A stretch of 64,000 bases of DNA from Henriciella sp. (GTDB lineage Bacteria; Pseudomonadota; Alphaproteobacteria; Caulobacterales; Hyphomonadaceae), in assembly GCA_030066975.1 (NCBI GenBank), contig JASJAO010000002.1:1-64000 (forward strand), written 5' to 3'. The number at the start of each line of letters is the position of its first letter. The first letter of the stretch is position 1. The notes below the pieces were generated by a model. The model worked only from the letters and a program-made list of their open reading frames with translations, was not told the DNA's origin and did not search any database. Below, piece after piece: positions 56,475-64,000 of this stretch. Both the position numbers and the translations under genes were made by a program.

Positions 56475-57815
56475 GTGAAAACATTCACCGACCTCGGCCT
56501 GCACAAGCTTGTGATGAAGGCCGTCAACGAACTGGGTTATGAAACGCCCACACCAATTCAACTTAAAGCCATTCCGCAATTGCTGGACGATAAAGACCTG
56601 CTGGGCATCGCCCAGACCGGCACGGGTAAAACTGCCGCCTTTGCCTTGCCGACGCTGGACTACTTGCTGGAAGAGCCTGCCCTGCGAAGGCCAAAGAGCA
56701 CGCGCGTTCTGGTGCTCGCGCCAACCCGGGAGCTGGCGAGCCAGATCGCTGAGAGCTTCTCGAACTATTCGCGCTACATGGATTGCGTGGTCCAAACCGT
56801 ATTTGGCGGGGTGAAGATCAACAAACAGATCCGCGACCTGTCCAAAGGCACGCATGTGCTGGTGGCAACACCTGGTCGTCTGCTCGATCTCGTCTCACAA
56901 AAAGCGGTGACGTTGGCCGATATCGAGGTCCTGATCCTCGATGAAGCTGACCAGATGCTCGACATGGGGTTCATCCATGACCTGAAGAAAATCATCGCGC
57001 AGATCCCAAAGGACCGCCAGACGCTGCTCTTCTCTGCGACGATGCCGAAATCCATCTCAGAACTGGCCAACCAGTTCCTGAACCACCCGGTTCGCGTCTC
57101 AGTTGCCCCGGAAAGTACGACAGCTGAGCGGGTCAATCAGGGCGTCATTCACATTGCTGCGGGCGATAAACCAAAATTGCTCGGGGCCGTGCTCAAGGAT
57201 CCGAAGATCAATCGCGCGCTAGTCTTTACCCGCACCAAGCACGGCGCCGACAAGGTGGTGCGCAAGCTAAAGAGTGAGGGCATTGAGGCAGCCGCCATTC
57301 ATGGCAACAAGTCCCAGTCTCAGCGCACAAGGGCGCTTACGGCCTTCAAGGATGGCAGCTGCAAAGTCCTGATCGCCACCGATATCGCCGCTCGCGGCAT
57401 CGACATTAGCGGCATTACGCATGTGGTGAATTATGAGATTCCAAACGTGCCCGAGCAGTATGTCCACCGGATTGGCCGTACCGCCCGCGCAGGCAAGGAT
57501 GGGCTCGCCATTTCCTTCGTTGCCGAAGACGAGCTTTACTATCTTCGTGACATTGAAAAGACGATCCGGCAGAGCGTCCCGGTGCTGGATATCCCGGAGG
57601 GCGCCGAGGTGTCAGCCCTGCCGACGCCTGATCCGAGCATTCGAGCGCGAAAACCCAAAGGGCCAAGCGGTGGTCGTGGCGGTGGCAGTCGACACGGCAG
57701 AAGCCGCCCCGGCGGCCAACGAAGCCGCGACGGTGGGCAAAGTGGCGGAAAGCGACGTCGCTCCAGTGGCAGTAATCGCAACCGCAATCGATCCCGGTCC
57801 AAAGCCCCCGCATAA
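56475..57815 (+). CDS. DEAD-box RNA helicase, RhlE type
   Basis: This 446-residue helicase has the Q motif region (FTDLGLHKLVMKAV, TPIQLKAIPQLL), Walker A AQTGTGKT, the DEAD box ILDEADQMLD, SAT, and the HRIGRTARAG motif VI. A basic, Gly/Ser/Arg-rich tail of about 60 residues probably binds RNA. It remodels RNA and ribosomes, often in cold adaptation. Its leader exceeds 200 nt. Confidence 0.95.
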   Translation: MKTFTDLGLHKLVMKAVNELGYETPTPIQLKAIPQLLDDKDLLGIAQTGTGKTAAFALPTLDYLLEEPALRRPKSTRVLVLAPTRELASQIAESFSNYSRYMDCVVQTVFGGVKINKQIRDLSKGTHVLVATPGRLLDLVSQKAVTLADIEVLILDEADQMLDMGFIHDLKKIIAQIPKDRQTLLFSATMPKSISELANQFLNHPVRVSVAPESTTAERVNQGVIHIAAGDKPKLLGAVLKDPKINRALVFTRTKHGADKVVRKLKSEGIEAAAIHGNKSQSQRTRALTAFKDGSCKVLIATDIAARGIDISGITHVVNYEIPNVPEQYVHRIGRTARAGKDGLAISFVAEDELYYLRDIEKTIRQSVPVLDIPEGAEVSALPTPDPSIRARKPKGPSGGRGGGSRHGRSRPGGQRSRDGGQSGGKRRRSSGSNRNRNRSRSKAPA

Positions 57816-57843
57816 TGCGCGCTTCAGCGCTCCGGCGCGGGGG

Positions 57844-58455
57844 TTATCCCTTGTTGTAATTCTCGCGATCGAGAACCTTGTTCAGTTCCATAAAGTACCC
57901 GTCGCGATCAAACAGATAGCAGGTCCGCACCACGATCGGGTCACCACCTGCGCGCGCTGGGTATGTCGTATTGCTGGCCGGCGCGGTGACCCGAATGCCG
58001 GGCAGCGCCGCGGCCGCATCGCAATGCTCTTCGACTTTTTCGGTATTGAAGACCAAGATCGCGTCCCCGACACCCATTCGCTCAGGTGCCTCCCCGGCAG
58101 GGATTGTCGGGTCGAGCCATTGCAGCAATCCGATCCAGCCTACCCAGCTATCGTTTGAGTTCAGAAGAACGAGCCGTGCTTTCGCGCCGGGTTCGCCGGC
58201 GGGCAAAGCAACACCGCTCATCGTGACTTCGGCATCGTAATTGACCTCAAACTCCAGCACATCGCGATAGAGTTTCAGCGACTCATCAATATCCGCGACG
58301 ATCAGCGACACCCGCCGCAAATCAGCTGGATAGGCCTGGGTCTCGGCATCGGGCGCCTCGACATTCAGCGCGCTTGTATCCTCGTCCGCCAAAGGTGACA
58401 CGGCACAGGCTGCCAGCGCCATCGCTCCAAAAATCGCTAACATCGCCGTTCTCAT
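57844..58455 (-). CDS. VOC-domain lipoprotein
   Basis: This 203-residue exported protein has a lipobox (MALAAC, Cys17), then a single glyoxalase-fold region (LRRVSLIVADIDESLKLYRDVLEFEV) ending in FDRDGYFMELNKVL. A VOC domain on a lipoprotein is less common. The function is unknown. Confidence 0.8.
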   Translation of the reverse strand: MRTAMLAIFGAMALAACAVSPLADEDTSALNVEAPDAETQAYPADLRRVSLIVADIDESLKLYRDVLEFEVNYDAEVTMSGVALPAGEPGAKARLVLLNSNDSWVGWIGLLQWLDPTIPAGEAPERMGVGDAILVFNTEKVEEHCDAAAALPGIRVTAPASNTTYPARAGGDPIVVRTCYLFDRDGYFMELNKVLDRENYNKG

Positions 58456-58631
58456 ATCACCCCTCCAATGTGGATTTGCTCAAGAAAAGATATATCATTT
58501 AGGCAGCAGGCTGGGCCTCGGTCAACTGCGTACGCCTATGATCAAAACAGTGAGAGGTTTGCTCATTCGCCGTGGTCCGGTTACGGGTAGGTATGGGAGC
58601 TGGAAACTACGTAAAATATCCAAGACGACGG

Positions 58632-59324
58632 ATGATCCGTGCAGTGCTTTGGTTTTTGACCAATATTGCCATTCGCCTGTTCGGGAAACTGAAAGTCGAG
58701 GGGCTGGAAAATGTTCCCAAAACCGGGCCGGTTCTGCTCGCCCCGAACCATTTCAACTTCGTCGATCCGCCCTTGATCCTCGCCACCAGTCCGCGCCTTG
58801 TCGAGTTTATTGGCGGCAATATCCGCCCGCATGCGCCGATCTGGACGAATATTTTTCCGCGGCTCTGGGGGATCATTCCCGCCATTCGCGGCGGCATCGC
58901 GCTGTCGACCCTGCGGTCTTCAAAACAGGTTCTGGAACAAGGCGGCGTGCTCGGCATTTTCCCGGAAGGCGGAAACTGGGCCGAAGTGCTGCGCCCCGCG
59001 CGCCCGGGTTTGGCATTTCTTTCAGCGCAGAACGCGACGCCGGTCATCCCGATCACGATTATCGGCGCAGAGAACCTACTCGGTTGGCCCCGCACCGATG
59101 TTACGGTGATCTATCATGAGCCGATCGCCGCGCCGGTCATCAATACAACCGGACAGGCGAAACGCGCCGAGATTGATGCCTTTGGCGAAGTGATCATGGC
59201 CCAGATCGCCTCAGCGCTGCCGGAAGATCAGCAGGGGAAATTCTCTGCCAGCCCGGAGGCGCGCGCGGCCGCAGAAGCCGTTTCGGCTTTTCCCTTCGAA
59301 CAGGCCCATATGCGCGGCATGTAA
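58632..59324 (+). CDS. Lysophospholipid acyltransferase family (PlsC-like)
   Basis: This protein of 230 residues (from the ATG at 58632; the frame opens 20 codons earlier) has the catalytic NHFNFVD (Hx4D) and the substrate motif FPEGGNW. It acylates lysophosphatidic acid or a related lipid at the inner membrane. The start is uncertain because no clear ribosome-binding site precedes any of the choices. Confidence 0.85.
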   Translation: MIRAVLWFLTNIAIRLFGKLKVEGLENVPKTGPVLLAPNHFNFVDPPLILATSPRLVEFIGGNIRPHAPIWTNIFPRLWGIIPAIRGGIALSTLRSSKQVLEQGGVLGIFPEGGNWAEVLRPARPGLAFLSAQNATPVIPITIIGAENLLGWPRTDVTVIYHEPIAAPVINTTGQAKRAEIDAFGEVIMAQIASALPEDQQGKFSASPEARAAAEAVSAFPFEQAHMRGM

Positions 59325-59329
59325 GGGCG

Positions 59330-59548
59330 CTAGTCGCCTTCCCAGCCGAACACGTCTTCCAGCCCAACTCCAAACACCCGCGCGATCCGGAACGCGCTTT
59401 CAAGACTGGGTGAGTATTTACCCCGTTCAATCGCAATCACAGTTTGCCGGGTCACACCAATCGCTTTGGCGAGGGCCGACTGGCTCATCTGATCATGGGC
59501 TTCACGTAATTCTCGCACGCGATTGGTAATCGGGGGACGTTTTGCCAT
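59330..59548 (-). CDS. XRE-family helix-turn-helix regulator
   Basis: This 72-residue single-domain protein has NRVRELREAHDQMSQSALAKAIGV and TRQTVIAIERGKYSPSLESAFRIA. It is the last gene of a three-gene unit with two membrane proteins and starts 2 bp after the previous stop. It likely represses its own operon through the palindromes at 60425-60482. Confidence 0.92.
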   Translation of the reverse strand: MAKRPPITNRVRELREAHDQMSQSALAKAIGVTRQTVIAIERGKYSPSLESAFRIARVFGVGLEDVFGWEGD

Positions 59549-59550
59549 GA

Positions 59551-59985
59551 TCAGTAAGCCCGATTGTAGTTAAACACGTGGAGAAAGCACATGGTTGCTT
59601 CCGCAAGAACCAGCCCGCCAATCAAGCTATGGAACAGCAGATCGCCGCTTTGATGGAACAGGAACCACACCAATGGGACATAGACGCCCAGACTCAGAAC
59701 GTGGCTGGTCGCTGAAAGCGATTTCATTCGAATCAAACGATCCCGCTCGTCAAAATCACCAACCTCTGGGCCGTCATCGCTTCGAGCCTCGGCTCGTCCT
59801 AACAGCAGAAAGCTGACACCCGAAAGAGCCATCAAAACGACGAGGTAAGCGCTAAACAGGATCCAATTCGGAGGTGCCAGGCTGCCAAGGGCAAGCGATT
59901 GCTTCCAAACAATGGCAAAGTAGCCTGAACCTGCAACCAATACTGCGAGACCGGTCGCGAGATATCCCTTTTCCCAAAATGACAT
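59551..59985 (-). CDS. Uncharacterised four-helix membrane protein (second of a pair)
   Basis: This 144-residue protein has four transmembrane segments and a short acidic loop (GDFDERDRLIRMKS) in the middle. It resembles the upstream gene in length, in helix order and in the DER-type loop, so they are likely paralogues. GGGAGC precedes the ATG. Family not recognised. Confidence 0.75.
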   Translation of the reverse strand: MSFWEKGYLATGLAVLVAGSGYFAIVWKQSLALGSLAPPNWILFSAYLVVLMALSGVSFLLLGRAEARSDDGPEVGDFDERDRLIRMKSLSATSHVLSLGVYVPLVWFLFHQSGDLLFHSLIGGLVLAEATMCFLHVFNYNRAY

Positions 59986-59987
59986 GA

Positions 59988-60410
59988 TTAGCTCCCTGTC
60001 CGATAGTACCAGATCCGTAATCCGTATTCCGCAATCTGGCTCAGCATCAGGCTCGCAAAGCCGATATGGTAGAGCATGTTGCCATCCATATGCAGCGGAT
60101 AGTGAAGCAGGCCGATGATCACCCCAGCGCCCAGCACATAGCCCGACAGATCACCCGCGCGGCTATCGGCCTGCCGCTCGCGTTCATCCGCCGGGGCGTT
60201 AGCTGCCTCAGGCGAGGCCATACCGAGCACGGACATGGCGACAATCGACGCGATCACGATCAGAACGATATAGGCGATGACAAATGGCATGATGGGCGGG
60301 GCGGTCTCGCCCAGGGCGACGGACGCGGCGCGCACCTTATTGAAATACCAAAGTCCACCGACCGTCAGGATGGCCATCATGGCCCAGGCCGACTGTTCAC
60401 GAAACGACAT
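59988..60410 (-). CDS. Uncharacterised four-helix membrane protein (first of a pair)
   Basis: This 140-residue protein has four transmembrane segments and an acidic loop (APADERERQADSRAG). ATG at 60410 is chosen because GAGG lies eight bases upstream; a TTG at 60416 is possible. It is the first gene of the XRE/membrane module, 2 bp before the next gene. Confidence 0.75.
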   Translation of the reverse strand: MSFREQSAWAMMAILTVGGLWYFNKVRAASVALGETAPPIMPFVIAYIVLIVIASIVAMSVLGMASPEAANAPADERERQADSRAGDLSGYVLGAGVIIGLLHYPLHMDGNMLYHIGFASLMLSQIAEYGLRIWYYRTGS

Positions 60411-60424
60411 GTTCAAACCTCATA

Positions 60425-60482
60425 TGTCAAAAATCTTGTACATCCCATGTAGTCAAATATTTTTGACATGTCAAATATTTTT
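60425..60482 (-). promoter_or_regulatory. Nested palindromes over the promoter of the XRE/membrane operon
   Basis: A perfect 14-bp palindrome, TTTGACATGTCAAA (60462-60475), overlaps a -35 (TTGACA, minus strand 60474-60469). TACAT-CCC-ATGTA (60439-60451) overlaps the -10 (TACATG, 60451-60446) at 17-bp spacing. Long arms TGTCAAAAAT (60425-60434) and ATTTTTGACA (60459-60468) enclose them, and GTCAAATATTTTT repeats directly at 60452-60464 and 60470-60482. This is a repressor-operator layout, probably for the XRE protein of the same operon. Confidence 0.65.
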
Positions 60483-60552
60483 TACCAGAACTCTGTTTAG
60501 CGTGGTTTGACACGCGCATCAGCGGTGCTACCTCCCGGCTTCCAGCAACCGG

Positions 60553-62151
60553 ATGGACACTATGAGCGATCTCCAAACCCTTGCAGCAGAGGCGAAAGCC
60601 TGGCCCTTCGAGCAGGCGCGCGCGCTGCTCAAACGCCTGTGCAATATGGAGAAACAGGGCAAACCCAAACAGGGGCCCGTCGTGTTTGAGACCGGCTATG
60701 GCCCGTCTGGCCTGCCGCATATCGGCACCTTTGGCGAGGTGGTGCGCACCACAATGGTAAAGCACGCCTTCGAAACGCTGGTGGGCGATGAGTTTGAAAC
60801 CAAGCTGATCTGCATCTCCGACGATATGGACGGGATGCGGAAAGTCCCGCCCACCGTGCCGAATCCAGAGGCGCTTGAGCCTTATATGCAAAGACCGCTC
60901 ACCGCGGTGCCTGACCCGTTTGGCACACATGACAGCTATGGCGCGCATATGGGCGCACGGCTTTGCGCGTTCCTGGATAGTTTCGGCTTTGAGTATGAAT
61001 TCCTGTCTGCCACGACCTGCTATAAGGATGGCACGTTCGACCCGATGCTGATCCGCGCGCTGGAAAAGTTCGATGAGATCATGGCGGTCATGTTGCCAAC
61101 CCTTGGGGCTGAACGTCAGGCGACCTATTCGCCTTTCCTGCCCATCTCCCCAACCACAGGCCGCGTGCTGTATGTGCCGATGAAGGCGACTGACCCGAAA
61201 GCTGGCACGATCACCTTCGAAGATGAAGACGGCACAGACGTCACGCTCGAGGTGACCGGCGGGCGCACCAAGCTGCAATGGAAACCCGACTTCGGCATGC
61301 GCTGGGCAGCCCTTGGCGTCGACTTTGAAATGTTCGGCAAGGACCATCAGGACAATGCGCCGATCTATTCGAAAATCTGCCGCATTCTGGGCGTGCAACC
61401 GCCGCAGCAATATGTGTACGAGCTGTTCCTGGATGAGAATGGACAGAAAATCTCCAAGACCAAAGGCAATGGCATTTCGGTCGAGGACTGGCTTAAATAT
61501 GCAACGCCCGAAAGCCTTAGCCTGTTCCAGTTTCAAAAACCCCGCGCAGCGAAGAAACTCTATTTCGACGTCATTCCGAAAGCCGTCGATGAGTATCTGA
61601 CATTCCTGGAGAAGTTCCCGGGCGAAGAGCCCAAGCGTCAGGTCGAAAACCCCGTCTGGCACATTCATGGCGGCGAGCCTCCGGCCGAAGCCAGTCCGGT
61701 CAGCTTCGCCCTGCTGCTTAATCTGGTGAGTGCGGCCAATCCTGAAACCCGCGACCAGCTCTGGGGCTTCATCTCGCGATATGCCCCTGGCGCGACGCCA
61801 GAGACACAGCCGCTGCTCGATCGGCTGGCAGGCTATGCCATGGCTTATTATCGCGATTTTGTGGAACCGACCAAAACCTATCGCGCCCCGAATGATCAGG
61901 AACGCGGGGCCATGGAAGATCTGGCGGGGCGCCTGCGTGCCTCGACCGATCCCGTCGATCAAGGCGAGCTTCAGACCCTGACCTTCACGGTTGGCAAAGA
62001 GCACGAGTTCGAGAACCTGCGCCTCTGGTTTCAGGCCTTGTACGAGGTTCTGCTCGGCCAGAGCCAGGGCCCACGTTTTGGCGGCTTCATCGCGCTTTAC
62101 GGCGTTGAGGAAACCGCACAACTGATCGAAGACGCGCTCGCGCGCGGCTAG
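60553..62151 (+). CDS. lysS: Lysyl-tRNA synthetase, class I
   Basis: This 532-residue enzyme is the class I (archaeal/alphaproteobacterial) form: HIGH-type motif [11 protein letters not shown] and KMSKS-type KISKTKGNG, not the class II fold. It charges tRNA-Lys. Class I LysRS occurs in many alphaproteobacteria. ATG at 60553; ATG at 60562 is the alternative. A promoter candidate, TTGACA (60507-60512), N16, TACCTC, lies just upstream. Confidence 0.95.
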   Translation: MDTMSDLQTLAAEAKAWPFEQARALLKRLCNMEKQGKPKQGPVVFETGYGPSGLPHIGTFGEVVRTTMVKHAFETLVGDEFETKLICISDDMDGMRKVPPTVPNPEALEPYMQRPLTAVPDPFGTHDSYGAHMGARLCAFLDSFGFEYEFLSATTCYKDGTFDPMLIRALEKFDEIMAVMLPTLGAERQATYSPFLPISPTTGRVLYVPMKATDPKAGTITFEDEDGTDVTLEVTGGRTKLQWKPDFGMRWAALGVDFEMFGKDHQDNAPIYSKICRILGVQPPQQYVYELFLDENGQKISKTKGNGISVEDWLKYATPESLSLFQFQKPRAAKKLYFDVIPKAVDEYLTFLEKFPGEEPKRQVENPVWHIHGGEPPAEASPVSFALLLNLVSAANPETRDQLWGFISRYAPGATPETQPLLDRLAGYAMAYYRDFVEPTKTYRAPNDQERGAMEDLAGRLRASTDPVDQGELQTLTFTVGKEHEFENLRLWFQALYEVLLGQSQGPRFGGFIALYGVEETAQLIEDALARG

Positions 62152-62152
62152 C

Positions 62153-64000
62153 TCAGAACGGCCCGAGGCCAAGGCTAGCGAGCCGCCCCAGCACGAAAGC
62201 CGATGCGACAGGCAAAGCAACGACCGCAACCAGAATGCCCGGGTGCCGCCAGCTCAAACCCCCGCTACGCCAGGCGCGGACAAGGGCTGCCACCATCAGC
62301 GCAAAGCCAAGCAGACCGAACCAGAAGCCAAGTCCGGTGGCGGGCAGAACACCAATCGGCAGCGCCATCGGGTGCTGCGTCGCTGTCTTCAGGATCATGT
62401 GAACCGCCACACCGAGGCCAATGAGAGAAGCCAGCGCCCCGCCCCACATCAGCGGTCGGCCAAGCGCGAGGGTCGGTGTGGATCGGCCTTCCATACGCCG
62501 CGCCACCCAACCGGCAGGCAGGGCAATCACGCCGACCAACAGTGTAAACGCGGCGACAATCAGACCGATCGGATATTGCCCGGCTTGCAGGCCCAGTGCG
62601 AACCTATACGGCGCGGCGGTATGGATCAGCCGGGTCTGGAACGCAGGCGCCGGGATCGCACTGGCGCAGCTTGTATCAAGCGGCGCCATCGGGTCCTTGG
62701 CAAAGGCCAGCAGCAAATCTTGTCCGCAACCATCAAAGTGGCTGAGGAAAACGCCATGCCCGGTGTGGGGAAACTCAGCGATTTGGGCGTTCGGCAACCG
62801 ATCGGCGAGCTCGCGACCAAACACCGGGGGCGTGATCGGATCAGCAAGCCCTGCTCCAATCAGGATCGGCACGTCCGTGTCCAGCACCTTCACAACCGGG
62901 TCTGTAGCCGCGGTATAAACGTCGCTGCAGATCTCTAGCCAGGAGAGCGTGCTCATCCATTTTGACAATTGCGGTTCTGCTTGTTCTGAGGCGGCGCGTT
63001 CTTCAGGCGTCACGCGCGATGAGCCCCGACAATTGGCGACCAGTTCCATGCCGTTGCCGTAGATGTGATCGATCCGCCTTCCCAGCGTTTCCGCATAGGC
63101 GGCAATTGCATCGGTGTTGCGGGTCTCCAACGCTTTCAGAAGACTTGGAAAGTCCGGATAGAGGTCATTGATGTACAGCGCCTGGAACACGGCTGACGCG
63201 GCCAGCGTCCCGTCGAGAACAACGCGCCCGCCAAGATAGGTTCCGGGGTCCTGATCCTCAATGATCAGCGGATCGGCATCGTAACTTTCAAACGCCGCGA
63301 TGAAACGCGCTGACATGTCACCGACATCACGGGCACACCTCGTGTTCTCAGCGCAAGCCTCAGACAAAGCCATTAGAGCGGTCCGAAACCCGTAGACGGG
63401 GGCTTCCCAGCCACCCGGTCCCCATGGGCCCGCGGGTACAACGCTGTCGAGGATCGCGGCCCGGGTACCGGCTTCATCGACTTCCAAAACGGCCTGCCCT
63501 AACTCAGTCCCATATGAGACTCCAAACAGTGTCCATTGATCATAGCCGAGTGCGATCCGAATATCCCGAACATCCAGCGCGTTTTGCCAAGTCGAATAGG
63601 CATCAACGGCAATGCCTTGCAGGCGCGCCTCGGCAATGCACTTGCGAAACGCCTCCTGCCAGAGCGGCATTCCATCCGGCATTGAGGGCACGCCAAACTG
63701 AAAGATACGTGGCACGGCGCGGCAAAACGCGGCTTCAGAATAGCCAATGCCGCGCTGGTCAAAGAAAATGAGATCCGCCGCCTCGCGGAAGGCCCTTGTA
63801 TCGGGGGCCTGATAGGCGCGGATGCGTCCGGCACCCAGAGACGGCCCTCCCGGCCCACCGGTCAACCGAACAATCGCGCCGGCTTCGGGGGCCTCACTGG
63901 TTGAGGTGATCTTGAGAACGGACAGCTTGATCAGTCGGCTTCGCGGATCGGTTCGGTCTTCGGGCACCAATACATAGCCGCAGACAAATTCCTCAGGGTC
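62153..64000 (-). CDS. Alpha/beta hydrolase with C-terminal membrane domain, 5' end outside window
   Basis: The frame continues to the right edge (VCGYVLVPEDR is in frame beyond the first candidate start), so the N-terminus is missing. The visible part of about 615 residues has a catalytic domain with GVSYGTELG (nucleophile Ser) and TGHGVFLSHFDGC near the C-terminal His, of the proline-iminopeptidase/TAP type. It is followed by four or five transmembrane helices from about residue 470 to the end, which is an unusual arrangement for this family. It is convergent with lysS by 1 bp. Confidence 0.82.
   Translation of the reverse strand, partial: DPEEFVCGYVLVPEDRTDPRSRLIKLSVLKITSTSEAPEAGAIVRLTGGPGGPSLGAGRIRAYQAPDTRAFREAADLIFFDQRGIGYSEAAFCRAVPRIFQFGVPSMPDGMPLWQEAFRKCIAEARLQGIAVDAYSTWQNALDVRDIRIALGYDQWTLFGVSYGTELGQAVLEVDEAGTRAAILDSVVPAGPWGPGGWEAPVYGFRTALMALSEACAENTRCARDVGDMSARFIAAFESYDADPLIIEDQDPGTYLGGRVVLDGTLAASAVFQALYINDLYPDFPSLLKALETRNTDAIAAYAETLGRRIDHIYGNGMELVANCRGSSRVTPEERAASEQAEPQLSKWMSTLSWLEICSDVYTAATDPVVKVLDTDVPILIGAGLADPITPPVFGRELADRLPNAQIAEFPHTGHGVFLSHFDGCGQDLLLAFAKDPMAPLDTSCASAIPAPAFQTRLIHTAAPYRFALGLQAGQYPIGLIVAAFTLLVGVIALPAGWVARRMEGRSTPTLALGRPLMWGGALASLIGLGVAVHMILKTATQHPMALPIGVLPATGLGFWFGLLGFALMVAALVRAWRSGGLSWRHPGILVAVVALPVASAFVLGRLASLGLGPF

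Noticed and set aside
60427-62229. 600-residue minus-strand frame opposite lysS
   Set aside because: It spans the complete class I LysRS and the promoter region, with no recognisable domain.

Overview
The window comes from an alphaproteobacterium of the stalked/budding Caulobacterales type, most likely a Hyphomonadaceae- or Maricaulaceae-like marine lineage. This is inferred from gene content; no search was run. Supporting features are a 16S-tRNA-Ile-tRNA-Ala-23S operon, a holdfast-anchoring operon (hfaABD), a DivL-type pseudo-kinase with Tyr in place of the phospho-accepting His, a full CtrA-type box (TTAA-N7-TTAAC) upstream of that gene, a TacA-like sigma-54 activator, a class I lysyl-tRNA synthetase and a CYP153 alkane hydroxylase. 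No prophage, transposase, integrase or CRISPR array was seen. The window is compact chromosomal backbone with lineage-specific genes.

Layout. 1-5414: rRNA operon on the minus strand (23S runs off the left edge) with tRNA-Ala, tRNA-Ile, 16S, leader and tandem promoters. 5415-10478: CBS-domain protein, then hfaABD behind an exact sigma-54 -24/-12 element, then a CYP153 P450 and a dodecin. 10594-15410: divL, and a lipoprotein pair of diheme cytochrome plus parallel beta-helix protein. 15537-21721: epimerase, tRNA methyltransferase, polyprenyl diphosphate synthase, and a glutathione-dependent formaldehyde module (class III ADH and S-formylglutathione hydrolase) with a VOC protein and a methyltransferase between them. 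21800-27466: two TPR lipoproteins, ispE and a WecA/MraY-type transferase. 27437-37343: ETF-ubiquinone oxidoreductase, family-4-like uracil-DNA glycosylase, two rSAM/selenodomain-type transferases, penicillin acylase family enzyme, hemW and rdgB. 37458-39780: DUF2975/XRE pair and a LuxI/LuxR quorum-sensing pair with two candidate operators. 39927-48168: fumC, an ATPase, small proteins (including a 58-aa DUF4169 protein), an Old Yellow Enzyme homologue, Coq4 and a desaturase. 48165-56158: hydrolase, glyoxalase, Ada-like regulator, SDRs, TacA-like activator and thiolase. 56475-64000: DEAD-box helicase, acyltransferase, a three-gene XRE/membrane-protein operon with nested palindromes, class I lysS and a truncated alpha/beta hydrolase with a membrane tail.

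How it fits together. Several genes belong to the asymmetric-division and surface-attachment programme: the CtrA box at divL, TacA-like activator, sigma-54 promoter at hfaABD and the holdfast anchor itself. A quorum-sensing pair adds a density signal. Genes are packed tightly. All twelve convergent junctions have gaps of 28 bp or less and six overlap, leaving little room for intrinsic terminators. The least explained parts are the beta-helix/diheme-cytochrome pair, the XRE/membrane module, the SD-masking hairpin at 42643, and the AHL pair with its unusual receptor.
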